Assembly (NCBI GenBank): GCA_002841945.1
Contig: PHBI01000049.1
Location: 1-54,190, forward strand
Length of the DNA stretch: 54,190 nt
Direction of reading: 5' to 3'
Source of the DNA: Deltaproteobacteria bacterium HGW-Deltaproteobacteria-14
GTDB lineage: Bacteria > Myxococcota_A > UBA9042 > PHBI01
A model generated the notes under the pieces. The model searched no databases. It was given only the letters and a program-made list of their open reading frames with translations, and was not told the DNA's origin. Shown piece after piece: positions 29,004-38,044 of the stretch (its first letter is position 1; each line of letters opens with the position of its first letter). A program made the position numbers and the translations under genes.

Positions 29004-29540
29004 CTAAGCTGCGGCGTCTTCGCCTGACAGCTGGCGCCGTCGGGCCTCGAGGACACCCACGAAGTTCCGCGCGGGCGCGGCCATCAAGCTCACGAAGGTA
29101 CGAGGCACGCCCGCGAGCGTACCGAGCAGCATCGCGCGCAGCGCGTCCTTTCCGGGCAGCGTGCTCAGCGCCTCGACACCCTTGAGGTCGAGGACCGCGC
29201 CACCGGGGAGGAGCCCCGCCTTGATGTTGAGCTTCGGGTGCGTCTTCTGGAACGACACCAGCGCCTTGGCGACGCCTGCCGCATCTTCCGTCGTGAACGC
29301 CACGGCGATCGGGCCCTTGAAGTGCTCGTTGAGCCCTTCGAAGCCCGAGTCCTTGGTCGCCAGCTGAGCCAGCGTGTTCTTGACGATCCGGTAGCGGCCG
29401 GTGACCTTTCGGAGCTCCTGTCGCAGCTCGACCATCTCTGAGACGGCGAGCCCGGAGTACTCCGTCAGGACCACCAGCTGGGCGCCGTCCAGGAGCTCTT
29501 GGATCCGCTGGATCTCGTCGATCTTCTCCTGTCGGTTCAT
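29004..29540 (-). CDS. rplJ: 50S ribosomal protein L10
   Basis: L10 anchors L7/L12 dimers to the stalk base and in many bacteria represses its own operon by binding the leader mRNA. The 178-residue protein starts MNRQEKIDEIQRIQELLDGA, contains VVLTEYSGLAVSEMVELRQE and GRYRIVKNTLAQLATKDSGF, and has the C-terminal helix region that binds L7/L12. It is preceded by a 392-nt non-coding leader. Confidence 0.96.
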   Translation of the reverse strand: MNRQEKIDEIQRIQELLDGAQLVVLTEYSGLAVSEMVELRQELRKVTGRYRIVKNTLAQLATKDSGFEGLNEHFKGPIAVAFTTEDAAGVAKALVSFQKTHPKLNIKAGLLPGGAVLDLKGVEALSTLPGKDALRAMLLGTLAGVPRTFVSLMAAPARNFVGVLEARRRQLSGEDAAA

Positions 29541-29932
29541 CCTTCCTCCTGGAGACTCGCCAGCTGCGCGCGCTGACTCGCCCCCTTGCTGGGCAACCCT
29601 GGGGTGAGTGCCTGGTCACCGTCCGCATCGCCAACCGTCTCGCACCGAGGTGCATTGAAACGCGAGGCTCTTAGGGTCCGTCGACCGCCATCGCCTCCGC
29701 CGGCCCACCGACCATCCCACCGTGTGACCCACGCTGGTGACGCTCGGTGAATCAAGGGCATCGCCCACCGACTTCTCTGACTACGCGCGACCGGACGAAC
29801 CGGGCACCATCTGTGACGCCCGTGAAGACCACGGGCGCCCTGAGAGCGCGTGCCCCGCGAGGGGCACGGGTGGGACTGGGCGCCCACCCCGCCGAGCGCC
29901 ACCGGGATCGAGACCCCGACGGCATGTTCGCT
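29541..29932 (-). promoter_or_regulatory. rplA-rplJ intergenic leader (candidate L10 leader)
   Basis: 392 nt without a gene. It carries several inverted repeats: 29818-29836 (gcccgtg/cacgggc, five-base loop), 29850-29867 (gtgcccc/ggggcac, four-base loop) and a GGTGA/TCACC hairpin nearer rplJ. Position and length fit a structured L10-type autoregulatory leader and/or an attenuator. No convincing promoter was seen. The assignment as an L10 leader is inference from position. Confidence 0.45.
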
Positions 29933-30637
29933 TTACTCGGCCTCGCCCATGAGCGAGCCGATGTTCACCTTGATGCCGGGTCCCATCGTCGAGCTCAGGT
30001 TGATCGCCTTGACGTAGGTGCCCTTGACCGTGGCCGGCTTGAGCTTGATCAGCCGATCGTACAGCGCCCGCACGTTGGCGGCGATGTGCTCGGCCGAGAA
30101 GGACACCTTGCCGATGCCGGCGTGCACGATGCCCGCCTTCTCGACGCGGAAGTCGACCTTGCCGCCCTTGGCGTCCTCGACAGCCTGCTTGATGTCGAAG
30201 GTCACCGAGCCCGACTTCGGGTTCGGCATCAGGCCGCGGGGCCCGAGGACGCGCCCGATACGACCCACGGTGCCCATCATGTCGGGCGTCGCGATGGCCT
30301 TGTCGAACTCCATCCAGCCTTCCTTGATGCGCTCGACGAGGTCCTCGGCGCCGACCACGTCGGCCCCGGCCTCCTCGGCCTCGCGGGCCTTGTCGCCCTT
30401 GGCGAACACGGCCACGCGCACCGACTTGCCGGTGCCGTGGGGGAGGACGACCGCGCCGCGGACCATCTGGTCGGCGTGGCGCGGGTTCACCCCGAGGCGG
30501 ATCGAGCACTCCACGGTGCTGTCGAACTTGGTGTAGGCCGTGTTCTTGACGAGCGCGGCGGCCGCGTCGAGGTCGTACCGGGTGTCCCGGTCGACCTTTT
30601 CCGCCATCGCGCGATGCTTCTTGCCGTGCTGCGGCAT
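29933..30637 (-). CDS. rplA: 50S ribosomal protein L1
   Basis: L1 forms the mobile stalk at the E site and represses the L11 operon in E. coli. The 234-residue protein has [60 protein letters not shown] and the C-terminal [16 protein letters not shown]. Full length. It follows rplK by 69 nt. Confidence 0.97.
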   Translation of the reverse strand: MPQHGKKHRAMAEKVDRDTRYDLDAAAALVKNTAYTKFDSTVECSIRLGVNPRHADQMVRGAVVLPHGTGKSVRVAVFAKGDKAREAEEAGADVVGAEDLVERIKEGWMEFDKAIATPDMMGTVGRIGRVLGPRGLMPNPKSGSVTFDIKQAVEDAKGGKVDFRVEKAGIVHAGIGKVSFSAEHIAANVRALYDRLIKLKPATVKGTYVKAINLSSTMGPGIKVNIGSLMGEAE

Positions 30638-30706
30638 GGGTTCCTCCTCACTGGCAGTACGGACGACGCCCCAAAATCGGCGCGTCTCCTGCCATCCCTG
30701 TCGGGT

Positions 30707-31132
30707 TTAGCCTTCGATCTCGATCCCCATGCTGCGCGCGGTCCCGGCGATCGTCTTCATCGCCGTGTCCAGCTCGTAGGCATAGAGATCAGGGAGCTTG
30801 ATCTCGGCGATCTCGCGGAGCTGCGCCGAGGTGATCTTGCCGACCTTCTGCTGGTTCGGGACGCCCGAACCGCTCTTGATGCCGGCGGCCTTCTTCAGCA
30901 GATCAGAGGCGGGCGGGGTCTTCGTCACGAAGGTGAACGAGCGGTCCGCGAAGACCGTGATCACCACCGGGATGATGGACCCGAGCTGCTTCTGGGTGCG
31001 GGCGTTGAACTCCTTGCAGAACTGCATGATGTTCACGCCGTGCTGACCGAGCGCCGGGCCTACGGGGGGCGAAGGGTTCGCCTTGCCCGCGGGGACCTGG
31101 AGCTTGATAAATCCTGTAATCTTCTTCGCCAT
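30707..31132 (-). CDS. rplK: 50S ribosomal protein L11
   Basis: L11 binds the GTPase-associated centre of 23S rRNA and is needed for RelA activation. The 141-residue protein starts [20 protein letters not shown] and has [20 protein letters not shown] and the C-terminal [12 protein letters not shown]. Length and motifs are standard. Confidence 0.98.
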   Translation of the reverse strand: MAKKITGFIKLQVPAGKANPSPPVGPALGQHGVNIMQFCKEFNARTQKQLGSIIPVVITVFADRSFTFVTKTPPASDLLKKAAGIKSGSGVPNQQKVGKITSAQLREIAEIKLPDLYAYELDTAMKTIAGTARSMGIEIEG

Positions 31133-31215
31133 GGTCGCTCTCTCCTCGGCCGGGTGGCTCCCGCGGGTGGCTTGGCGGGCTCACCGCGGTGCGTGCGCCT
31201 CACGGACCGTGTGGG

Positions 31216-31758
31216 TCAAATCCTCTCGACCTGCATGAAGTCGAGCTCGACCGGGGTCGCCCGGCCGAAGATGCTCACCAGGACCCGGACCTTCTGCTTC
31301 TGCGGCATGACCTCTTCGACCACACCGCTGAAGTTCAGGAACGGGCCGTCGATGACCCGAACGTTCGAGCCCTCGTCGAACGTCTGCTTGGCCTTCGGCC
31401 GCACGGTGCCCTCTTCGAGCTGAGCCGTGAGGCGCGCCACTTCTTTGGCGCTCATGGGCTTCGGGTTCTTGTCGTCGCCGATGAAGCCGATGATCTTCTG
31501 CGTGTCCTTGACGAGGTGCCAAGTCTCGTCGTCGAGGACCATCTGGACGAACATGTAGCCCGGCATGAGCTTGCGCTGGGTCGTGCGCTTGGCGCCCCCG
31601 CGGAGCTCAACGACCTCCTCGGTCGGGACCAGGAGCTCGCCGAAGCGGCCTTCCATGTTCGCCGTCTTGATGTTCTCGGCCAACAGCGTCTTGGCGCGGG
31701 CCTCGTAGCCGGACAGCGTGCCGACCGCGTACCACTTCATCTTGTTGTCGCTGTCCAT
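31216..31758 (-). CDS. nusG: transcription termination/antitermination protein NusG
   Basis: NusG bridges RNA polymerase with Rho or with S10. The 180-residue protein has the NGN domain (KMKWYAVGTLSGYEARAKTL, RKLMPGYMFVQMVLDDETWH) and a C-terminal KOW domain (FDEGSNVRVIDGPFLNFSGV). It lies between secE and rplK as in most bacteria. Confidence 0.97.
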   Translation of the reverse strand: MDSDNKMKWYAVGTLSGYEARAKTLLAENIKTANMEGRFGELLVPTEEVVELRGGAKRTTQRKLMPGYMFVQMVLDDETWHLVKDTQKIIGFIGDDKNPKPMSAKEVARLTAQLEEGTVRPKAKQTFDEGSNVRVIDGPFLNFSGVVEEVMPQKQKVRVLVSIFGRATPVELDFMQVERI

Positions 31759-31815
31759 CGCGGGTCGCTCCGTGTTTCGGAAGCCAAGGGCGAAGCGGCG
31801 CCCTCAAGGCTATTC

Positions 31816-32196
31816 TCAGCTGTAGATTAGCGAGGACAGCGCGCCCCACAGCAGGTCGAGGACTCCGAGGATCAAGGCGATGATCAACGTCGTCACGATG
31901 ACGACGATGGTCGCGAGCTTGGTCTCGTTCCACGTCGGCCATGTCACCTTGGAGAGCTCGTTGCCGACCTCCATGGCGTAGGTCGTGACCTTTTCGCTGC
32001 GCTTCAGCAGGACCGCGATCGCGACCGCGGACACCATCGCGAGCAGATCGGCCAGGCGGAAGTTATGGCCGATGATGGCCATGTTCGCGCCGGTCCCGAA
32101 GACCTCGATGATCGCGGTGAAGATCTCCGCCAGGATCAGGTACGCGAGGAGCCCGATCGCGACGAAGGAGAGGTTGACGTACCGAGCGACACTCAT
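31816..32196 (-). CDS. secE: preprotein translocase subunit SecE
   Basis: SecE clamps SecY. The 126-residue protein has two N-terminal hydrophobic segments (about 10-30 and 45-65) and the essential amphipathic helix plus third membrane helix (EVGNELSKVTWPTWNETKLA then TIVVIVTTLIIALILGVLD). This is the three-helix type, as in E. coli. ATG at 32196 is preferred over an adjacent in-frame GTG at 32199. Confidence 0.94.
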   Translation of the reverse strand: MSVARYVNLSFVAIGLLAYLILAEIFTAIIEVFGTGANMAIIGHNFRLADLLAMVSAVAIAVLLKRSEKVTTYAMEVGNELSKVTWPTWNETKLATIVVIVTTLIIALILGVLDLLWGALSSLIYS

Positions 32197-32223
32197 CACG
32201 CAGCCTGCTCAGTGAAGGGTTCG

Positions 32224-32244
32224 GGGCGATCGTGGAGATCGCCC
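32224..32244 (-). other. hairpin at the tRNA-Trp/secE junction
   Basis: Perfect 8-bp stem gggcgatc/gatcgccc with a five-base loop, about 10 nt past the tRNA-Trp 3' end and before secE. It would cap the secE mRNA 5' end after tRNA processing. No T-run. Confidence 0.6.
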
Positions 32245-32254
32245 ACTTAAGGAT

Positions 32255-32331
32255 TGGCAGGCCAGGAGGGATTCGAACCCCCAACCCCCGGATTTGGAGT
32301 CCGGTGCTCTACCGATTAGAGCTACTGACCC
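32255..32331 (-). tRNA. tRNA-Trp (CCA)
   Basis: A 77-nt minus-strand cloverleaf: D-arm AGCTCTAATCGGTAGAGC, anticodon loop CTCCAAA giving CCA, T-arm GGGGGTTCGAATCCCTC, discriminator G and encoded CCA. It lies directly upstream of secE. Confidence 0.95.
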
Positions 32332-32387
32332 GCAGATGACTCCCATGCGGGGCCGGTACACAGAGGCGCCGGCGCTGAAGCCGCGAG

Positions 32388-32417
32388 ACCATAGGGGCGC
32401 TGGCGAGACCCTGTCAA
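32388..32417 (-). promoter_or_regulatory. promoter of tRNA-Trp-secE-nusG
   Basis: Minus-strand TTGACA, 18 bp, TATGGT. The start would be about 50 nt before tRNA-Trp. It divides tuf-rpmG from the secE-nusG-rplKAJL-rpoBC unit. Confidence 0.6.
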
Positions 32418-32481
32418 GCAATATTCGGACCGTTACCAGCGCACGCCCCTCGGGAGCCGAAGAGAGGCGATCTCGTGCGCG

Positions 32482-32518
32482 GGACGACGGACCAAACGTA
32501 CGGTCCGAGCCGTCGTCC
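32482..32518 (-). terminator. stacked hairpin after rpmG
   Basis: Outer stem ggacgac/gtcgtcc and inner stem ggacc/ggtcc lie just after the rpmG stop. No T-run; probably a 3'-end structure or Rho-assisted terminator before the tRNA-Trp promoter. Confidence 0.45.
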
Positions 32519-32542
32519 GCGCCTCCCCGCAAGGCAACGTCG

Positions 32543-32728
32543 CTACTTCGTCTCGCGGTGGAGCGTGTAGCGGCGCAGGAACGGGTTGTACTTCTTGAGC
32601 TCGAGACGCTTCGGCGTGTTCTTCTTGCTCTTCATGGTGGTGTAGCGGCTCGGCGACATCCCGAGGCCACGGGCCTCAGTGCACTCGAGGGTCACGATCA
32701 CCCGGTTCTTGTTGACCTTGCTAGCCAT
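32543..32728 (-). CDS. rpmG: 50S ribosomal protein L33
   Basis: A 61-residue protein with [40 protein letters not shown] and [13 protein letters not shown]. It has a single Cys and lacks the C-x2-C pairs, so this is the zinc-free (C-) form. It lies between tuf and tRNA-Trp/secE, a common arrangement. Confidence 0.96.
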   Translation of the reverse strand: MASKVNKNRVIVTLECTEARGLGMSPSRYTTMKSKKNTPKRLELKKYNPFLRRYTLHRETK

Positions 32729-32791
32729 GGCCCATTCCTCGCTGGAGCAGCCTGCGGATCTGCCGCGACGCCCCGGAACTCTACGTGGAAA

Positions 32792-32821
32792 GGGAGGTGA
32801 CCCCAGGTGGAGCCACCTCCC
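32792..32821 (-). other. hairpin in the tuf-rpmG gap
   Basis: gggaggtg pairs with cacctccc around a 14-base loop, followed on the minus strand by TTT. It may be a weak attenuator that lowers rpmG expression relative to tuf. Confidence 0.35.
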
Positions 32822-32856
32822 ATTTTCGATTCAGGCCGTAAACAGCCCGAAACGCG

Positions 32857-34050
<1,194 letters not shown>

Positions 34051-34145
34051 GTCGTTTGCCTCGTTGGGTGGCGTGGCCTTGCCGCTTCAGCGCAAGGGTG
34101 ACCTGGAACCTGTTCCGGCCCTGTGCTTCGTCTGAGATCGATGTT

Positions 34146-34167
34146 GTCCCTCGCCGTGGCGAGGGAC
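34146..34167 (-). other. hairpin at the tRNA-Thr/tuf junction
   Basis: Perfect 10-bp inverted repeat gtccctcgcc/ggcgagggac with a two-base loop, starting one nucleotide after the encoded CCA of tRNA-Thr(GGU). It would form the 5' cap of tuf mRNA once the tRNA is cut away. Confidence 0.7.
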
Positions 34168-34168
34168 C

Positions 34169-34243
<75 letters not shown>

Positions 34244-34276
34244 ATGTTGACCCGGCGCCGATTCTGACCCGGGAGC

Positions 34277-34352
<76 letters not shown>

Positions 34353-34386
34353 AGACTCCCGGCGGACCGACGACGAGCCGATGGGG

Positions 34387-34469
34387 TGGAGGGGGTAGGA
34401 TTTGAACCTACGTAGGCTTACGCCAGCAGATTTACAGTCTGCCCCCTTTGGCCACTCGGGTACCCCTCC
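34387..34469 (-). tRNA. tRNA-Tyr (GUA)
   Basis: 83-nt class II tRNA with a long variable arm; anticodon loop CTGTAAA (GUA); acceptor GGAGGGG/CCCCTCC, discriminator A. CCA is not encoded (CCC follows). Confidence 0.94.
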
Positions 34470-34521
34470 CCACAGAGGCGCTCGCCCCTTGCTTCGACCT
34501 CGACTTGACAAAGAGCTCGCC

Positions 34522-34594
34522 AGCTGACGGTGGGACTCGAACCCGCAACCTGCTGATTACAAATCAGCTGCTCTACCAATTGAGCTACGTCAGC
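34522..34594 (-). tRNA. tRNA-Thr (UGU)
   Basis: 73-nt cloverleaf: acceptor GCTGACG/CGTCAGC, anticodon stem GCTGA/TCAGC around TTTGTAA (UGU). CCA is not encoded. First gene of the tRNA-tuf unit. Confidence 0.95.
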
Positions 34595-34631
34595 ACCGTG
34601 CGCGGACCGGTGCCCCCGCAACGGAGGCTGG

Positions 34632-34660
34632 CTTATAAGAGAGCGTTGCGCCGCTGTCAA
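34632..34660 (-). promoter_or_regulatory. promoter of the tRNA-tuf operon
   Basis: Minus-strand TTGACA, 17 bp, TATAAG: the best sigma70-type promoter in the window. Predicted start about 30 nt before tRNA-Thr(UGU), followed by a GC-rich discriminator. Confidence 0.8.
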
Positions 34661-34737
34661 CACGCTATCGGCGTCCCATGGTCACCGCGCTGACCGGAGA
34701 GTCGAACCCGTCGAGGTTTCTTGGGATTTTCGCCGGG

Positions 34738-35469
34738 TCACCGGCCGCCACGGCGCTGCCGCGCCGCCTCGGCGAGGGCGACTCCCGCCGTCACGCTGAC
34801 GTTGAGCGACCGCACCGCGCCGGTCAGCGGCAGGGCGGCCACGAGGTCGCAGGCCTTCTTCACCCCGGGCCGCAGCCCGCGCCCCTCGGCGCCGAGGACC
34901 ACGGCGGTCGGCGCGGTCAGATCGACGTCCCACAGGGTCGCGTCGCCGCCGGCGTCCGCGGCGATCGTCCACAGCCCCTGATCGCGGAGCTGACGCAGGG
35001 CCCGCGCGAGGTTCGTCACCCGGATGACCGGGACGTAGGCGACCGCGCCCGCAGACGCCCGGACCGCCGCGTCGTTCAGCGGCGCCGAGTTGTCCTTGGG
35101 CACCACCACCGCCCGGGCGCCGAAGGCGGCGGCCGAGCGCAGGATCGCGCCGAGGTTGTGCGGATCGGTGACCTGGTCGAGGGCGATCACGAGCGGCGCC
35201 GGATCGACGTCGTCGGGGCGCAGCGCCTCGAGCTCGAGGGGTGGCGGCGGGCGCAGATCCGCGCCGATCGCGGCGCCCCCGCGTCCCCCTGCCCGCTCGC
35301 GCTGCTGCGGGCCGCGGCCCTCCTCGAGCCGGAGGCCGAGCTCGCGCGCGCGGGCGACGAGGGCGTCGACGGCGTGCCCGCTGCCGGGGGTCCAGATGAT
35401 CCGATCGATGGCCTGGGGCGCGGCGTCGAGCAGCTCCTCGACCGCGTTGGTCCCGTAGATCCGGCTCAT
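34738..35469 (-). CDS. rlmB: 23S rRNA (guanosine-2'-O-)-methyltransferase RlmB family
   Basis: A SPOUT-class TrmH-family enzyme that would 2'-O-methylate a 23S rRNA guanosine using SAM. From the ATG at 35469 (MSRIYGTNAVEELLDAAP) it is 243 residues, the same length as E. coli RlmB. An N-terminal substrate-binding domain is followed by the knot domain with motif 1 DPHNLGAILRSAAAFGARAV, motif 2 VVLGAEGRGL and motif 3 SLNVSVTAGVALAEA. The catalytic Asn (HNLG) and Arg are present. The start overlaps the stop of the ProRS-like gene by 4 nt (ATGA), so the pair is translationally coupled. Confidence 0.92.
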   Translation of the reverse strand: MSRIYGTNAVEELLDAAPQAIDRIIWTPGSGHAVDALVARARELGLRLEEGRGPQQRERAGGRGGAAIGADLRPPPPLELEALRPDDVDPAPLVIALDQVTDPHNLGAILRSAAAFGARAVVVPKDNSAPLNDAAVRASAGAVAYVPVIRVTNLARALRQLRDQGLWTIAADAGGDATLWDVDLTAPTAVVLGAEGRGLRPGVKKACDLVAALPLTGAVRSLNVSVTAGVALAEAARQRRGGR

Positions 35470-37085
35470 GCTCCCACCTCCTGCGCTCGCTCGGCGAGCA
35501 CACGCTCCACCGCGTCGTCGAGCGCGATCTCGACGACGTCCCCGCGACCCCGCCGCCGCAGCTCGAACACGCCGCGCTCCAGCCCGCGGCGGCCGACCAC
35601 CGCGATCAGCGGGTGTCCCATTGTCTCGGCGTCGCCCAGCTTCTGTCCCGGGCGCAGATCGCGATCGTCGCGCAAGATCGCCAGCCCGCGGGCCTCGAGA
35701 GCCATCGCGAGGGTCCCCGCCGCGGCGCTGACGGCGTCTCCCGCGGCGCCGAGGCCGACCACCGCGACGTCCCACGGCGCCGCACGGGCGGGCCAGACCA
35801 GGCCGCGGTCGGTCGTCGCGGCCTCGGCGATCGCGCCGAGGAGGCGCGCCAGGCGCACGCGGACGCGCACCAACCCGACCGGCTCGGCGCCGCCGCTGGC
35901 GCCGTCCACCGTCAGGGCGACCCGATCAGCGGGGGCGGTACCAAAGCGATCGATCCGAGCCAAGCCGAGCCCAGCCCGGGCCGATCTTGCTGCACTGCAC
36001 ACGGGACACGGATCACGGTCCTCGAAGGCCACGATGTCGGCCATGTGCATCGCGACGAAGTCCCGCCCGGGGCTCACGTCGAGGTGGTGGACGTCGCGGG
36101 CGTTCCCACCGGTGGTCCACGCGGTCCGGGGGGCGGCGGCGCGATCGGCCACGATCGGGAGCGCGAGGCCGACCGGCCCGGCGAAGCCCACCGGAGCGCC
36201 GGTCGCCGCGACGACCGCCGCGTCGGGGGCGAGCCGCAGGGTCCGCGCCCCGAGGAGCGCCCCGAGCTTGTCGAGCGAGAGGTCGCGGTCGCCGGGGATC
36301 AGGGCGGCGACGAGGGCGCCGTCCGCCTCGACGATCAGGGTCTTGAGGAGGTCGGCGGGGGTCTGGCCGAGATAGGCCGCCACCTCCTCGACGGTGCGTT
36401 GATCCGGGGTGGCGACTGCGCGCCAGGGTCCGGGATCGGTCGCCGGCCGAGGGACGGGCGTTACGGGCGCCAGGGAGGCGACCGAGCGCACGTCGCAGGC
36501 GGGGCACCAGGCGATCGCGAGGGCGTCGGTGAGATCGCGCGCGACCCAGCGCTCGCCGAGGTGGCCCGAGGGAGCGGGGGCGGCGACGCGGTCGGTCGCG
36601 GCGCCGAGCCCCCGGAGCGCCCGGCGCAGGGCGTCGGTGATCCGCTCGAGCGCTGGCTCGAGCCCGTCTCGGGCCGCGGCGAGCCACAGCTCGAGCGCGG
36701 GCTCCTCGCGCGCCGCGAGCAGCCCGAGCCGGGCGCGTGGGGCGGCGGTGATCGCGGTGGTGCGGGCGCTCAAGAGGAGCGGGAGCTCGCGGTAGGAGCG
36801 CAGGTCGCGGGCGAGGAGCGCGATCACCAGGTCGGCGGTGGTGGCCTCCCCAGGGGGCTGCGGCAGCGCGATCGGCTGCGGCACCGGAGCGCTGATCGCG
36901 GTGATCAGCGTGGCGGCGAGGCGATCGACGGCGATCTGGCCCGCCGGGAGCAGCGCCGCTCCCGCGCCGGGCACGGCGTCGAGGAGCCGAAACAGGCCGG
37001 CCCGAGCCAGCGCTTGCTGCCCGGGGGGGTCGAGGTCGCGGGGCGCCTCGCGGAGGGTCGGTGCGTAGAGCTCGGACAGTCTCAT
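35466..37085 (-). CDS. degenerate prolyl-tRNA synthetase-like protein
   Basis: A 539-residue protein with the full ProRS layout but a ruined catalytic core. It begins MRLSELYAPTLREAPRDLDP like a bacterial ProRS. The segment with the GPTHEE signature is shortened and reads PGEATTADLVIALLARDLRSYRELP. Motif 2 (FRDEIRPRFGLMRGREF in active enzymes) is TAITAAPRARLGLLAAREEP, and motif 3 (GCYGIGVSR) is LVRVRVRLAR. By contrast the YbaK-like insertion domain (PADLLKTLIVEADG, GAPVGFAGPVGLALPIVADR, HHLDVSPGRDF), the Cys pairs CPAC and CPVC, and the anticodon-binding domain (ILRDDRDLRPGQKLGDAETM) are well kept. It cannot readily activate proline; trans-editing or tRNA binding is possible. Start set at ATG 37085; GTG 37103 is the alternative. 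Operonic with rlmB. Confidence 0.85.
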   Translation of the reverse strand: MRLSELYAPTLREAPRDLDPPGQQALARAGLFRLLDAVPGAGAALLPAGQIAVDRLAATLITAISAPVPQPIALPQPPGEATTADLVIALLARDLRSYRELPLLLSARTTAITAAPRARLGLLAAREEPALELWLAAARDGLEPALERITDALRRALRGLGAATDRVAAPAPSGHLGERWVARDLTDALAIAWCPACDVRSVASLAPVTPVPRPATDPGPWRAVATPDQRTVEEVAAYLGQTPADLLKTLIVEADGALVAALIPGDRDLSLDKLGALLGARTLRLAPDAAVVAATGAPVGFAGPVGLALPIVADRAAAPRTAWTTGGNARDVHHLDVSPGRDFVAMHMADIVAFEDRDPCPVCSAARSARAGLGLARIDRFGTAPADRVALTVDGASGGAEPVGLVRVRVRLARLLGAIAEAATTDRGLVWPARAAPWDVAVVGLGAAGDAVSAAAGTLAMALEARGLAILRDDRDLRPGQKLGDAETMGHPLIAVVGRRGLERGVFELRRRGRGDVVEIALDDAVERVLAERAQEVGA

Positions 37086-37119
37086 GGCGGCGGACGGTAT
37101 CACGGTTTATGAGAGAGGG

Positions 37120-37758
37120 ATGGGCCGTGACGACGAGGATCAGGCGTTCCGGGAGGCGATGCGCGAGCTCGGCCTCGGACGGCGGGGTGCGCGCGCGGGT
37201 CGCGGCGACGACGACGGGGAGCTGGCGGCGCTGATGGCGGCGCTGGACGAGGCCCCAGCGCCGACGGCGACAAGTCGGGGGGCCGCGGGCCCTGCGCGGA
37301 CGGCGCAGGGCGCGCCGAGGGCCCCGGATCTCGGCGCCGAGGACCGGGCCTTCTTGGAGGCGATGGGGGCGCTCGAGCCCGAGGCGGTGCCCGCGGAGGC
37401 GACCGACGAGCGGGCGCCGTCGGACCCGACTCGCGGCACGAGGCGGCGCCTGAGCCAGCGGATCAAGGTGGGGACCGTCGTCGAGGAGCGCACCCTCGAT
37501 CTGCACGGCAAGACCCGCGACGAGGCCTTCGCGCTGCTGCGGATCTTCGTCGCGGCGGCACGCCGCGACGGGCTCGACGTGGTCAAGGTCATCACCGGGC
37601 GCGGCCTGCACTCGCTCGGCGCGGCGGTGCTGCAGCGAGCCATCGGCCCGTGGCTGATGCGAGACCTCGGCGAGCACGTGCGCGAGGTGATCAAGGCGCC
37701 GCCGGACCGCGGAGGCGAAGGCGCCACCTACGTGTTCCTGCGGTCCCCTGAGCGCTGA
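37120..37758 (+). CDS. Smr-domain protein
   Basis: A 212-residue protein. The N-terminal half is low-complexity Ala/Gly/Arg with two short acidic helices that repeat the pattern D-x-A-F-x-E-A-M-x-x-L (EDQAFREAMREL and EDRAFLEAMGAL). The C-terminal half (about 125-212) is a Smr domain: TLDLHGKTRDEAFALL, VVKVITGRGLHS and a closing TYVFL strand. LDxHG and the TGxGxHS motif are the family's nuclease-associated residues. Stand-alone Smr proteins are linked to nucleic-acid or ribosome-collision nuclease activity in other bacteria; the role here is not known. It is divergent from the ProRS-like gene with start regions overlapping. An ATG at 37084 is possible. Confidence 0.85.
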   Translation: MGRDDEDQAFREAMRELGLGRRGARAGRGDDDGELAALMAALDEAPAPTATSRGAAGPARTAQGAPRAPDLGAEDRAFLEAMGALEPEAVPAEATDERAPSDPTRGTRRRLSQRIKVGTVVEERTLDLHGKTRDEAFALLRIFVAAARRDGLDVVKVITGRGLHSLGAAVLQRAIGPWLMRDLGEHVREVIKAPPDRGGEGATYVFLRSPER

Positions 37759-37783
37759 CCCCCATCGGACGAGCGGGCAACGC

Positions 37784-37949
37784 GGGGTCAGGCACCTTTA
37801 GGGCCCGTGCCGGAATAAGTTGATCGGATGGCCAAGGAGGCGTCGTCAGGTGCGTGTTCCCGGAAGCGAAGGCAGACTTTGTTCGCGACGCCGCTTTCAC
37901 GGGCGTCGCACGTCGGACACAAAAGTGAAAAGTGAGGGTGCCTGACCCC
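37784..37949. repeat. REP/MITE-like element with 13-bp inverted ends
   Basis: ggggtcaggcacc at 37784-37796 is exactly repeated in inverse as ggtgcctgacccc at 37937-37949, bounding 166 bp without a gene. The GGTGCCTGACCCC end sequence is of the kind carried by REP elements moved by REP-associated tyrosine transposases. No transposase is in the window. Confidence 0.7.
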
Positions 37950-37978
37950 TAGGGGAGAATGCCCCCCCTAGGGGAGAA
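37946..37978. repeat. short direct repeat next to the REP-like element
   Basis: cccctaggggagaa occurs twice, at 37946-37959 and 37965-37978, 19 bp apart. It overlaps the right end of the REP-like element and may be part of it or a duplicated target. Confidence 0.6.
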
Positions 37979-37979
37979 C

Positions 37980-38014
37980 AAAAAGAGGCCCGCCCCCAGC
38001 TGGGGACGGGCCTC
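37980..38014 (-). terminator. Rho-independent terminator of the metalloprotease operon
   Basis: Stem gaggcccg(t)cccc / gggg(g)cgggcctc followed on the minus strand by five Ts, 30 nt after the stop of the second met-zincin gene. Confidence 0.8.
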
Positions 38015-38044
38015 TCATTGGCACGTGTTGACGAAGCGTCCTGG

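Noticed and set aside
32729..32856. A strong terminator between tuf and rpmG
   Set aside because: The hairpin has a large loop and only three Ts after it, so it was kept as a weak attenuator candidate only.
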